A stretch of DNA of 64,000 nucleotides, from NCBI GenBank assembly GCA_947652605.1, contig OX393578.1, forward strand, positions 40,305,470-40,369,469, in the 5' to 3' direction. The translations under genes and the position numbers were made by a program. This DNA is from Elmis aenea (taxonomy: Eukaryota > Arthropoda > Insecta > Coleoptera > Elmidae). Below the pieces are notes generated by a model. That model saw only the letters and a list, made by a program, of their open reading frames with translations. It made no database searches and was not told the DNA's origin. Positions 44,603 to 57,300 of this stretch are shown here, in pieces. How positions within the stretch are numbered: position 1 is the stretch's first letter; each line of letters begins with the position of its first letter.

Positions 44603-45167
44603 TTAAGTATGGTTTTTTACAACCCCAATATAATATAAAAGCTAATTTATTATTTTCATTAGTTATAAATAACTTTGATCGCATATTAAAATTATCTTAA
44701 AATCCAAATAGTTTCTGGAGCTTTACACTTAGTACATTTATTAAATATAATAGACAATTCTGATGATAATCTATCTTTCAGAAACAAAGAATTAGGTGCT
44801 ATGAAATCAAAAAAATAATAGATGTAGAAAAGAATTGAATATTTAAAATATTTTAATCCATTAAGCAAAAATATATTATAAATAAATTTAATTTGAGTTA
44901 AAAAATTATATGTACATATTGCAAAATTAAAATTATTACTAAAACTGTATAGCTTTTGAGCTTCTAGATAATTGTTTTTCTGTAAAAGGATTTTGTACTC
45001 GAAATTTCTCCTAATGTAAAATATTCAAAATACTGATTGCAACTTAATAAGTAGCAGACTTAGGTTATTTTGGACCCCTAAAATAGTGCAATAAGCTTAT
45101 AAGATTTAAGAAAAAATTATTAAGTATTTGTTTCCCAATTTATATTGGTAGATGTCAGTATTGTCTT

Positions 45168-45790
45168 TTAATAACCATGGCCAACTTCATTCATAATCCG
45201 CTCGGCTGTTTTCCTCGCTACTTATATGGCCGTCCCAATTCCAAATTTTTCATTGTTGTGAAAAGTCAGAATCAGCCGTCAAAATAGTACGTCAGGTGGC
45301 GCCCTCAGTGATGTATTTTATATGTCATTTATGTTCAAAAATGTCATGTTAATACTAATAATGGTAGTTAAATGTCCAAGTTAAGAAAAATTCCCCAAAC
45401 ATTTTTATGAATAGTTATAACAAATATTCTTCATGATTTAATTCGCAGTTTTCACTGAATTTGGAAAAAGTATAAATATTTTTTAGCAAAGCAACAAACC
45501 CGTCAAAAAGTTGTGAGATTGGTAAAGCACATATTTACCTCAGGAAATTTCCCATAAGCGAAGTTGATTGTTGTTGGTTATTTTTACAGATAAATAATTA
45601 TTATTCAATTCCAAAGTTTTACAGAAATATGAGACTATCAATTTGAAAAATATAGTTATTGATATACTTCACAGGGAGCGCCAGTTGACGTACTTTTTTG
45701 ACGTTTACCTGGAAACGACGTTTATGGTCAATTGGGACGGCCATATAAGTAGCGTAGCGGATTATGAATGAAGTTGGCCATGTTAATAAC
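45168..45790. mobile_element. Foldback element with perfect 8-bp duplication TTAATAAC
   Basis: The element is 45176-45782 (607 bp). Long arms begin CATGGCCAACTTCATTCATA, and both flanks read TTAATAAC exactly. The arms extend through ATATGGCCGTCCCAATT before losing symmetry. It lies between the Cys-loop receptor and Pex11. Confidence 0.85.
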
Positions 45791-46235
45791 AAATTAAATA
45801 GATGTTTGTACTCAATTTGGTAAACATTGTTTTGAGACCGTAATAACTTTGTGACTCCAAGCTTACGCAGTTCAAAAATGTGCACATTTTATTAACAAAA
45901 AATGAAAACTACCCTGCAATTTTGGTGCATCCTTGGTAATTTTTTTAGTCATTTGTGGCATTAATTAGTAATTTTAGCCATCTGAAGCGCATATTTTTCA
46001 AGGTAATGAGTTGTTTGAAAATAATGTAATAAAAATAAATTCAAAAAGGATAACAGTTATAAACCATTAGAGATTAAAAATTACTAAGGTTAATAGTTAA
46101 GTGCAACTTACTGGCTCAAATAATACCTAAAAAACTAGATTTTATCCAGTCTATTTAAGAACTTAAACTTAAATGAAATCAATTTATTGCAATTAAAATT
46201 GCAAAATGTAAACGACTCATTTATTTTGCACAAAA

Positions 46236-47044
46236 TTAAGCAGGAGTTAACTTAGCCAAAGGATCAATCAATGCTATCAAACCTGCTACTGAAGAGGCAA
46301 CCCCCAAAAACCCAATTATGCCTGGAGACAACTTAATATGTCCTAAAGCTGTTAATGGAATAAAAAAATCGCAACTATTTTTAATGGTATCCACCATTAC
46401 ACTTTTATCACGCTGAACACATATTAATGCTTTATAACTAGCTATGCATATATCATTGAAATTCTTCATACCATGTTTCGGAACTATATTTGATTTATGA
46501 ATTTTTATAATATTTACAATTTCATAAAAGTCTCTCACTAAGTTCATTGTAATAGAATACAACCAATACTTATTAGATATGCGACTCCATTTTTCTGTGT
46601 TAATGTGGGATACATCAGCACGGCCTAACCATAATATATGATCCGTCAGCAAAAATAAAGCATTGCTTATTTTGCTTAAGACTAAGCTGTAACGAACTGT
46701 AGCATCTGGGTGACGAAGTAATGTTAAGGCTGAATATAATACGTCCACGCATCTACCAAATCGCAACACTGTAAATTAAACAAGTACATAACAAAGATGT
46801 GGAAAAACAAGTATTAACTTACATTTTCTGAATGTACTTAATTGGAATTCAAGGCTTTTTAAACCGTCAACACCACGTTTATCATTCTGTTGTAATCTGT
46901 GCCATATTAATCTGCTCAAATACTGAAGTAATCTAAAATTTATAGTCACATTTAAGGTTAGTTTTCCAACAAAGTTGTTAGGAATTACCTAGCAATTTTA
47001 TCCCGTCCTGCAGTTTGCGAGTTAAGTCTTATTAGAACTTCCAT
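46236..47044 (-). CDS. Pex11: Peroxisomal membrane protein 11 (Pex11, PEX11B-like), complete
   Basis: Three exons: 47044-46989, 46932-46823 and 46768-46236, joined in phases 2 and 1, encode 232 residues, the usual Pex11 length. The product starts MEVLIRLNSQTAGRDKIARL and continues through an amphipathic N-terminal region, then STFRKLLRFGRCVDVLYSAL, the LWLGRADVSHINTEKW block, and a C-terminal NSCDFFIPLTALG followed by a hydrophobic helix with GIIGFLGVASS. Pex11 proteins shape and elongate the peroxisomal membrane before fission (established knowledge). Introns are short (56 and 54 bp). The start is chosen because it is the only ATG that opens the N-terminal helix and is spliced in frame. Canonical AATAAA signals on the minus strand occur at 46225-46220, just after the stop, and at 46198-46193. 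It is divergently paired with the RFXANK-like gene. Confidence 0.93.
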
Positions 47045-47264
47045 ATTTAACTGTTAAAATACATAGTACAAATAAAATATCTAAAACTACTTAACGAAAA
47101 GTAATTGGACTTTATCTTTAAAAAAGGACAATCATTAAACAACATCGTGAAAGACAGTGATAGGAACACTTGTCGGTAATAGTGCCATGGCGGTTTTCGC
47201 TGTAAAATTATTTTTAAATTTGTGTCAATGTAGGGGGTGAAAATTAAATCGGTATAAACATGCA
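47045..47264. promoter_or_regulatory. Shared intergenic region between divergent Pex11 and RFXANK-like genes
   Basis: Only 220 bp separate the two start codons, so both 5' UTRs and core promoters must lie here or within the first exons. No TATA box was convincingly placed. A four-codon upstream ORF begins at 47260, overlapping the RFXANK-like start out of frame. Bidirectional promoter use is an inference from spacing. Confidence 0.6.
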
Positions 47265-48123
47265 ATGGAGTTAGAAAAGCAGGATTCTCATGATGATAAC
47301 GATATAAAGCCACTGCTTAGAACAGATGCACAATCGCCCAATATTAGTAGCAGTACTTTTGGTTTGTCACACGACTTAACCAGTGCAGTACCTAAAAAGT
47401 GGTCACCGGGGTCTTGGCAAGATGGTAATAGAAAAAGCGCTTTTCAACCGTACAAACAGACTTTAGGTACAGTTTTAACAAATTTGCAACGTGGAAACAC
47501 ACAAGCTGAAACTCCTGTACCTCAAGAAACGGATATAAACTTTCATACACGTGCCGGACAAGGAGAAATAACGGAAACAGACATTAAAAATGAAAAGTCG
47601 GTGGATGTGTGTGATTGTGATGGCTTAACAGCCTTACACTGGGCAGCTGCTTATGGGCAAATTATGTCTGTGCAGCTTTTGCTCACTTTTGGAGCTGAAA
47701 TTGACAAATTTGGACCAGAAGGAGATACACCATTACTGTTGGCCGCAAATGGTGGCCACCATGATGTTGTTCGGTTACTTTTGAGTGAGGGAGCAGCCGT
47801 TAATCACACAGATGATGTACCTTAGTACTTAAATTTTTAATCATTTAAGTTTCATTTTTGAATTTTTAGGTGGGCAACACCGCTCTTATGTATGCAGCTA
47901 GTGGCAATCATCCACATTGTTGTAATGAATTATTACTGAGAGGCGCTGATGTTACTATGGGAAACCACTGTAATGATACGGCTTATAATCTTGCCATAGA
48001 TCATAACAGCAATTTGGGTACAAAATATATTATATAGTTGTGAGAAGAAAAAAATTATTTGTCTATTTTTCAGCTCAAGCTGTTATAGAAAACTACTTAG
48101 TGACCATATTGGGACCCACATAA
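47265..48123 (+). CDS. RFXANK: RFXANK/ANKRA2-family ankyrin-repeat protein, complete
   Basis: Exons 47265-47816, 47870-48017 and 48074-48123 (introns 53 and 56 bp; phases 0 and 1) encode 249 residues. Residues 1-65 are low complexity. Residues 69-78 (TVLTNLQRGN) match the conserved segment preceding the ankyrin domain in vertebrate RFXANK and ANKRA2. Ankyrin repeats begin near residue 115: DGLTALHWAAAYGQ, then EGDTPLLLAANGGH, VGNTALMYAASGNH and NDTAYNLAIDH. The end AQAVIENYLVTIL resembles the family's last helix. In vertebrates RFXANK joins RFX5 and RFXAP at X-box promoters, and ANKRA2 binds PxLPxI-type peptides of HDACs and receptors (established knowledge). The insect role is not shown by sequence. 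An ATTAAA poly(A) signal is at 48177-48182. The repeats are more diverged from the vertebrate family than the flanking motif, so paralogue naming is uncertain. Confidence 0.88.
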
Positions 48124-48380
48124 TTGTGTTTTATTTTTTATAGATATAATTATTTTTATTATGATTTTAATATTTAATTAAAAAAACTTTAGTTATTAGT
48201 ATTTGATTTTTTTTTTATTCGCGCTAATATTTAGATCATAGATTCTAATCCTCTTAATATACTTTTTATTATGCTTGCTACTTTTTACCTACCATCTGAT
48301 TTAGTGATTTAGATCATTCGATTATTGAGTAAGTAATTCCTTGCTTAAAACCTAGTCAGAATATTATACATATTATAACC

Positions 48381-49840
48381 AGGGCCCAGTGCCGCGCCGT
48401 GGGTAGGAGGCGCCCTTATCAGCCCTTCTGCAAAAAGTTTTTCCCCTCCGTAAGTTTTCCTGAAATAATTTTTGTTTTGTTTTGAATTGCGTGTTTGTAA
48501 AAGTATACACAAAAATAAATTACAGAATGAAAGGAAAAGAAAGTTTTAAAAAGTATATTTATTTTTAAAAGCAAATAAAAAATATTAAAAACAAACATTT
48601 TTCGTAATTACACTTAACGAAATAACTAAACTTAATTAAAAATAAAATTAAACTAGACCAAATTAAATATTAATTTTACATGTTAAGCGTCTTGCTTTTG
48701 CCATCAAAACAGTTTTAATGATCTCTTTTATGTCTAATGAATCCATTATGTCATTCTCAATAGAAATCATTGACAAGTCTGTTAAGCCACTGTTAAGCAC
48801 TCTCCAGACATCGCAGAGTGCAAATAATTTTTATTATTTGTTTTGTTTGAATTCTTGTTTTCAAAACTGAACGAATATGCATGTATCTTATATTTTTATG
48901 GTACAGTTGTTTTAATTATGCAAATATCATCGCACGTAAAAAAAACTGGCGAATTGATTTCACTTTTCTTATAAAAAAAGGCGCCTATCATATTCAGGCG
49001 CCCTGTGCGGTCCACAATCGCACAGCGCGACGCTGCCACTGCCATGGCCTACCATTTATATATCACGAACTTTTCTAGGGCCTCCAATAAATAACTTTTG
49101 TTGTAAAATTAAAGTAAATATGTGTAACAAAATTTACAAAATCATACAAATATTTGTCATTTTATGGCCCCTAAGTCGAGGGCCTGGGTGCAACCTCTTG
49201 ACTGGCCCTGTGTAACATCAAAATAGTTTTTCCTTAATTTAATGTTGTATCATTTTCGGTTTTTCAGTTACTAGCAAAAAAGTGTATTTTTGTCATTTTA
49301 ATATTGTGTCGTCATATTTCAGTTATTGTTGTAAATATCAAAAATATTTGTAACGGTTATTTTTAGATATTTTTACGTAGAATTTAACATTTCGTTAATT
49401 TTTTTTTTCGGTCACCTTAAAAAGTGATAACAAACTTACCTTATTTAAATGGAATTGAGACGAAAATTAATTAAAAATGAGTATAGCAGAGCTGCAGAAG
49501 GTGATTGGAAGGATAAAAGCAAATACAGAAAAAGTTGGATATTTTGATATAGGACATAATCAAAGTATAATGTTACAAAAAAAACCCTGAAAAATCAGGC
49601 TCCTCGCCCTCATTTTGTCAATACCAAAAAAAATACCGGGCGGGCGGGCCTGCCGTGTGCGTGTGTACAGATTCCACCCGCTAGGCATTTATTCAATGAT
49701 GAGGGCGAGTTTTGTTTTAGTTCACCAGACTGTTTTTTGTTTTTGCACATTTTCGCACAAGACTCAAACGGCTAGCGCGGGGCCGGTATAGGCGCGAGGC
49801 CGTGTGCGGCGCACACCCTTATATCCGGCACTGAGAACGA
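48381..49840. mobile_element. Composite of GC-rich hAT-derived sequence with a transposase tail fragment
   Basis: Left edge CAGGGCCCAGTGCCGCGCC; another edge near 49212 reads ACTGGCCCTG; a third near 49836 reads TATCCGGCACTG. On the minus strand 48800-48679 encodes LNSGLTDLSMISIENDIMDS followed by LDIKEIIKTVLMAKARRLTC. This fits the C-terminal tail (L..L..LSIE) of hAT transposases. Exact element limits and target duplications were not resolved. Confidence 0.6.
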
Positions 49841-49899
49841 CAATTAAATATTTAGCAATAAAATAATACATTACAAGGAATTTAAGCTTAGAAGTGTGA

Positions 49900-50170
49900 A
49901 AAGCACACGTTGATTTATCTAGGCAGGCACTACTATGACAAGAACCTCAGACTCAGAAAGATCGAAGAGATTAAAGTCAGAATAGCAGCAGAAATCGAAA
50001 ATATCTTACTACCAACTCCATACCATCGGGTAAAACAGTAGCTAGATAAATAAAATCACGATTGTATACAATACAACAATTAAACAATCGATAAAAATCA
50101 ACGCATGTGATGTACGGACGTTAAAAAAGTAAATGCTAGTAAAGGAAATTCTTGAGAAAGATTTTCGTAG
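49900..50170 (+). pseudogene. Possible degraded non-LTR element tail
   Basis: Frames here read LRKIEEIKVRIAAEIE, then after breaks VRTLKK and LVKEILEKDFR, loosely resembling the IEEIK.RI...R and ERKILRKIF phrases of RTE-type elements. The match is short and needs frame jumps, so this is only a tentative call. Confidence 0.35.
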
Positions 50171-50204
50171 GTAAAACTAATAATTATTTATGTACCAATA
50201 CAGT

Positions 50205-50273
50205 AAAGTTCGACTTTTTATCACTTCGTCTCGGCAAATAACCACGCGAGTGATAAAAAGGAACTTTATTGCC
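50205..50273. repeat. Short imperfect hairpin
   Basis: GTAAAGTTCGACTTTTTATC followed by ACT is mirrored by AGTGATAAAAAGGAACTTTA, with a loop of about 24 bp. It could be the ends of a tiny MITE. Confidence 0.5.
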
Positions 50274-51345
50274 GAGGTGCATATTAAATTTTTTCTGTAA
50301 TCGTCAAAGGAAGAGCGAAAAATCAAGCAAATACTTTTACTTTTACTTTTACTTCATCTGTCAGATTCTCATTCTCCTGTCAAATATGTATCTTAAAACA
50401 AAAGCACGCTCAATTTTTCTAAATTCAACCAATGAAGGTAGCATGTTTTACTTTTTTACTGCCTAGGCAGCAAAAATGATTATTACAGCAGCTTTTGGGT
50501 ACTTATTGAGCTAGTTTAGTAACGATTGCAGTAAAAAGTATGTAAGGGATATATTTCAATAAGAGATTTATGCGATAAGTCAGATATTATAGGAACAATA
50601 AAGGCAAAGCGAACCTAATGGTTGAAAAACATCTTGGGATTAGACAAAGAAACAACGTCTGCAAAAAAAATTATCACAAATAAAAGGAAGAAGATGAACA
50701 AGAAGATCCAGGAAAAATAAATTAGCACCTTCATTTCCAAGTGATGTAAGTTCATGTCAAAAGTTTTTAGAGAGTGAAGATAATATACGTAAAGTTTGTG
50801 CTGAGCCACCACTGAACGCAGCAGGTTTAATTTTGAAGGACATACTTGGTTGCCACTTAGAGAGCGCCTTCCAAAATGTATTTCAAGTATTAATCTACAG
50901 TCGACAATTTTGGATTGATACAGCTTCGGTACCAAAGGTTTCAATATTCCGCAGTACAGGGAGAAAACGACAATCGGAAAATAGTGGACAGGAATAGTCC
51001 ACCAATTTATCGGCCTTTAGCTTCTGTAGTTCTAATTATTATCATCATAAAAAATAAGTTTCACAGAAGTTGTTAAAATGACTTATAGAAAAATAATTTA
51101 TTAATTAACGGAGAAATGTATACCACGAGATAACAATGTCGTGGCGATGGGTTAACTCTCTGTTATCTCTCGCATTTATTTAATCTGATATTTTTTAACT
51201 AAGCTGATAAATACATTTCAAGCGATTGGGTAAATACAAATAAATGCGTCACACCGCTATCAGATCATACAGGTAGTTTATAGTTGCACGTTATTTAAAA
51301 TAGTTTCAGTTTTCTTCATGTCTGTATCAAAAATAATGAAGTGAA

Positions 51346-54300
51346 ATGGATCCGTCATTTGGACCTATAAAAGTAGCTCGTCTGATTGGTAATACTTTCT
51401 TTCATCAGACTGTAGCGGCAATAACAGTTTGTGTGATATGGATTCCTATAAATCATTATAATTTTTTTCCTGAAAATCTCTCATGGCATATTATTTTGTG
51501 TACAATAGGTGTAAGTATTAACTTTTCTGTTTAAGTGCAACTTTTAGAATTAAAATAACTATTTTGAAGTTTTAAATATTTTAATAAATATTTTATTAAA
51601 ATTATTAAGTGCTGGAATATATCAGTGTTTCTCAAACTTTTGATTCTGCAGAACTTTTTTTACATATACCTACATTTACATAGGTACAATTTAGGCATTG
51701 TATAAAATTTCTAGGCATTTGATAAAAAGCAGGTAACACGAGCTATTTATAGCTTACTCGTGTTTTGACTAGGAAACAATAAACTGCCGGCAGAATGTTT
51801 TTAAATGAAAACAAGTTATTAGATTAATTTTCAATATTGATTGAAAAAACTTTAACCATCCTTTAAACTTTAAACCTACCCTTTATTACTGACCTAATGA
51901 ATTTATATGAAAACAAACGGATGAGGTTTATAAGAAAGCCCTAACTTTTGTACTTAAATATTATATCTACGACATACAAGTACACACAGAATACTTTTTT
52001 TTCGTTAGCAGTTGTTAATTTTAAATAAAAAAGAAAAAGTGTTCTCTGCATTTGTTAAATTTTAATACATTAAATTTAATACATTAAATTTAATACATTA
52101 AAATACCAAGGCGATTATTTAATATATATTTTTTTAATAATTGAAGTTTTGGCGATAGCTTGGCATAATATCATTGGAGTCTCGTCAAAGTTTTTACTTA
52201 AATATTATTTATTTGTTTATTTTAGACTTATAGTTTAATTTTACTTTTTTAATTAGTTTTTTATCGCATGCATTTTATTTATTTTACACGAAATCTCTGT
52301 GAAAGGCTCTCATGCAACGCCGAGGTTCCGCAACCACAGTTTGAGAAACGCGGGAATAAATCATAGTGCAATAGGTATCTTGAGTGTTTATTGTTTTCAT
52401 AAGACATACTTGAGATAACAAAACTTAAAAAAAAGTATCATAGCTACAAAAAAAATTTAAGTATTGGAAATTGGAAAATCTGGTTTGTTATAAAGATATT
52501 CTCGTGAATTTTGGCATTACATAGTATACTCATAAAGTTCACTATCTTTTCATTGTTAGCTACTGCTTAATAGTATTATATTAGAATGTCAAAGTGACAG
52601 TTTTAACAGAACAACAAAAAAAAACAAAAAAATTATTTTGTTTTTTATTATGCTTTTTTTTTGTACAAGATCATTTGATTTAAAAATTAGACGAAATGAG
52701 TTTTTCTCAAATTTTTGTGGTAAAATATCATTTTAGATATTAAGTGTCATATATCATTGATCAGAAGACAAAATGCTATCCGACTATGAGAGAATTTTTT
52801 CGCCGTATTTAAAAAAATGAAGTTGATGATGGTTCTGAAGAGACGAAACGTTGTTGGAAACTCTATGTTATCTCAAAATATAAAGCGTAAGAAGTTGTCA
52901 TAGAGAAGTGCTTTCAGATTGTCGATATCTTAAAAAATTTTGAAAATAGGGCAAAAAAACGAAAATCAACTTTTCCAGTTTTTCTTGAATAACTTTTGAA
53001 CTAAGACAGCTATGAACATTTTCTTTTGCAGATATTTGATGAGCATCTAATTTCGCAACTGCCCTAATTTAATCGACCTCGTAGCTCTTAAGATAAGCGA
53101 GATCCCCATGCATTTACTCGAATTTGGGACACCCTGTATATGGTTTAGACATGATTTTTGCAAGAAAATTGATAGCTTCATTGTTGTGTTCACCTCTATT
53201 TCCTACAGGATTAGAGTCATAACGTAATATTACTCCCACTACAGACCTTTGAGTTACAACAACGTACTCAATTGGAAGTCAAAATGACACTGAAGGAATA
53301 CAGTCTTTTACGATTAGATTTAGGCGCAGAGTTACCACATTTAATTTTACAACATTAGCATACTTTATACTCAAGCGCGCCCGAACAAGGGTTAATCTGA
53401 CTATTTTTTTTTAAAACGTTTTTCTGCTCTGAAAGAAACACGACTTGATTTTCTTTGTGAAAAATATCCTAATTGTTTATTATTAATATTTCAGTTCTTA
53501 CCTTTTTTGACAACAGGATTAATATTATATAACACAGATAACGTATGGAGTCAAACAATTGAAAGATCATCCAAAGTTTTACTTCATGGAGCAATAATGT
53601 TCGTTGGTTGTGTATTATTATTAGCTGGAGTATATCTTGAAATTCGAAGAACATCGAAAGATGAAAGGTTGGATCATTTTGTCACTGCACACGGCGTTGC
53701 AGGTAAGAAAATCTTTTAATTACCAAAAAATCGCTTGTGCAGTATTGTAAAAATATTTTGCCTTAAAAACAGCATATAAGCAATTAAAAATTAGAAAAAA
53801 TACATACATACATCAAGGGTGTTTGATATTCGAGTTTAAGGTGATTGGTGACCTAAAGAAAAAGGTCCGACTCTTTTTACGGTTATTAACCCCCCCATGA
53901 AAGCATCCTGAGCTGTTCGGTGGTAAGCTGGTAAGGTTAGCAAAATTAAACAACTGTTATATACGATTGGCGTTTATTATTCATATTTGCTTCAGAATTC
54001 CTTAGTTACAGTTTTTAACGTAGATTTATGTGTGAAATTATGTTTGAGTGTGCAATTGAATGTTTGTATAAGTCTTGTTTTAGTATTTGTGTATTTGTTT
54101 TAAACTTCAACTAGGCCCGTCGAATAGCAAAAGCTCGCCCATCGGACCTCTTTGTTGGAGTTGGTAGGAGGACTTTATGGGGTCGATCGACAAGCGATAA
54201 TTCGCCCGCAGACCTCATTCTAAAGCCCATAAAAAGAATTGGGTCGTGTGCTCTCGCAGCTAAAACTCACCCAAGTGCGCGTGTAATGGCCCAAAGGGTT

Positions 54301-57300
54301 ACAAGATAACAGGAGCTTCAGAATCGAGCGCAGACTCGCAGCAGAAGCTAGCTCTACTATCAGGTGGATGGTGTTGTAGTTCTGTGTTGCAAGGATACTA
54401 AACTAATAGAATGGCCCATCCGACCAAATTCGTAAGCATATCGATGACGAAAGTGATATTATGACGTCACCTATGACATCCTATAAATGTTATTTATAAA
54501 GTAACAGATGTGTCATATGTCACACATGTATAAAACGTTCAAGTTTATGTAAATTGACCCATTTGGTTTATAAGAAACCTTACATTACTTATTTGGCAAT
54601 GAAATTAACAAGAACATATTTAACAAAAAAAAAAAATTTTTGTGATCTATTTAATTAATACCTATCATCTAGATATACTTTGGCAAGGATACTAAACTAA
54701 TAGGATGGCTCATTCCCATAAGACTAATCTATTTCTTGACTATCCGGAAGTGACGTTATTAATAACGCAAAAATGTTTAAATCAATGTCTTACATTTTAT
54801 GTTGCATGACAAGTTCCAAATCATAGCTAGATGACATTAATTGAATAGCTCAGCAAAAATTTTGTTTTTGTTTAATGTGTTCTTGTTAATTTCATTGCCA
54901 AAGATGATAAGGTGTCTTATAAACCAAATGGGTCGATTTACATAAACCTGAACGCTTTATACATGTGTGACATATGACACATCTGTCTTTTTATAATAAT
55001 AATATTTCTAGGACTTCATGGGTTACGTCATCAATATCACTCTTTTGTCATCGATTTGTTTACGAATTTCGTCGGAAAAAACGCATATTAGTCGCTCTGT
55101 TCTAGTTTTGGATTAAAAAAACAAAATTCAGTCGTTTGTTAATTCGTTATTTAATCGTGTGCATAGAGATGTTTTAATCTTTTACTGACTGCGCCCTTCC
55201 AAAACAAGATAATATAAACACTGATTCCTGATTCACCCCAAAATTCGTAAATAAAGTTGTATATGCTAAAACTATTGTATGGTAAACTGCATTCAACTTA
55301 ATATAAAATAATAATATACTTTAATTTATGCGTTTTGTTGAGTTTGGCCAGCTAAACGGAACGGACGTGTTTCTTGTGGCTGCGGCAATCGGAGTTAATA
55401 AACTAGAATACCGGGTCCTATCACGAGGGTCAAGGTCGGGCGAATAGTTAACAGTGTGCAAAACGGTTTAATTCCAAAATTATAAAGTGATATAAAATTA
55501 ACAATCACTTATACAATATCAGTGATATTGGCGTTCCTAAAATGGATAAAATAGATATGCTTAGGAACATGGTGGAAGGTGGAAGAAGTATTGAAAGATA
55601 TGAAAGAAATAAAACATCTTGAGAGCGACGAGTATACGTCGGAGGATTCGAAAAAAAAGAGAACAGGACATAGAAGACGTATCTAAAGGGGGTAAAAAGA
55701 GTAAAAAGATAAACAGGGCACCTCAAAAAGAGAAAAAGGGGAAAGAATATCAAACGAATCCGCTCACGAACGTGATTAAGGAAATAATGAGAGATATAAA
55801 AGAAATAAAACATGATCAGAGGTCATATCAAGAAGAACTGAAGGAACTAAAACCGGAAAATGAATTGCTGAAAAACGAAAACAAGATAATAAAAGAGAAG
55901 ATAAAATCCGTAGAAGATAGAGTTAGAAGATTGGAAAAAGATAGTTCCAAAAACAATATTGTTGTGACAGGCATAGAGATAAAAACTGATAACAAAGCAG
56001 ATCTTATACAGGAATTCGAACACTTTATTGAAAGCGAAACCGGTATAAAATTTCAGATTAGAAACGCCATACAGAGGAACAAAATCATGTAAGCCAGAAC
56101 TATACAAACCACTAGAAAAAGAAAAGGTAATGAAAAACAAGTATAAGTTAAAACAACTTCAAGAAAAAAATTATATAAACGACGAAATGACTAAGGAGGA
56201 ACTGGAAATTCAAAAGAAGTTAAAACAAATAGCGGAAGAAGAGAGACAGAAAGGAAAAACAACGAAAATAAATTATTAAAAAATCACAGTAAATGAAAAA
56301 GAATGAAGATGGGACCGGGAGCAGGAAAAGCTGAAAGTAAATAAAACAACAACAAACCAATAACCCTCAAAAAACTGACAAAGAATAACAGAAACATAAG
56401 AACAAAGACCCAGGCGAAGAAAAAGGACATGAGAAAGAAAATAAATGTAAAAATAATAAATAAGAAAAGATAACAAGCAGATATCGGAAATGACACGATC
56501 AATGAAAAAGGACATGGGAAAGAAATTAGAAAACTCAACTCCACCCAATGCCTTGCACCTGTGAGGGTAGATAGGCGAGGCCTTACACCCGAAAGGGTGA
56601 CGGTCTAATAGATGTAAGAAGAAGTTTATGCTAACATTTTTTCAAAAGTCAACTTTATCATTGCAATCAATTCAAATTACAAACAATGATTCAGAGTGTT
56701 TGAGATTGTGATTTACATACATTTTTTCAATCATTAAGTCATTCGATACTTTCTTTAGACGATATTACGGATTGTAAATTTACCGACTTTTTGAATTACC
56801 GGTAATTCGGTAAAATTTTCAACCAAAACCGGTTTACCGGTAATTTACCGGTAAATCATAATATTATATGTACATATATTGTATATAGATATAATTGATT
56901 TTTTTTTAGATTTTCGCGGTTACTTACATTTTTAATATAATTTTCGGAGTTTATCCGCGTATCCCTATAGGGAGAGCTTGCCGAAACGTCGAGCCAATTT
57001 AAATATTACGCGGATAAACTCCGAAAACCATATTAAAAAAATATATATTTATTTAGTATGTAACTGATTGGGATAGTTGAAGCCTAAACTATCACAATCA
57101 ATTTCATACAATATATCAGTTAAGAGCCATCAACGTAAATTTTTTTATGTAATAATAATATAATTCAATATAAAATAAGAGTACACAGGGTGTTCTTTTC
57201 CATGGGACACTATTGCTATCTCCGTAAATAATGAATATACAAGGTTGGTTAAATGGGACAAAAGTTAGCTATTTAGGAGTGTATTTTAAATAAGATCTTG

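Noticed and set aside
45619..45885. 88-codon minus frame between the receptor and Pex11
   Set aside because: Mostly the arm of the 607-bp foldback; no family resemblance.
55505..56544. Hydrophobic minus frames that mimic membrane proteins
   Set aside because: Antisense of Lys/Glu-rich coiled-coil retrotransposon DNA, which reads as Phe/Leu/Ser on the other strand.
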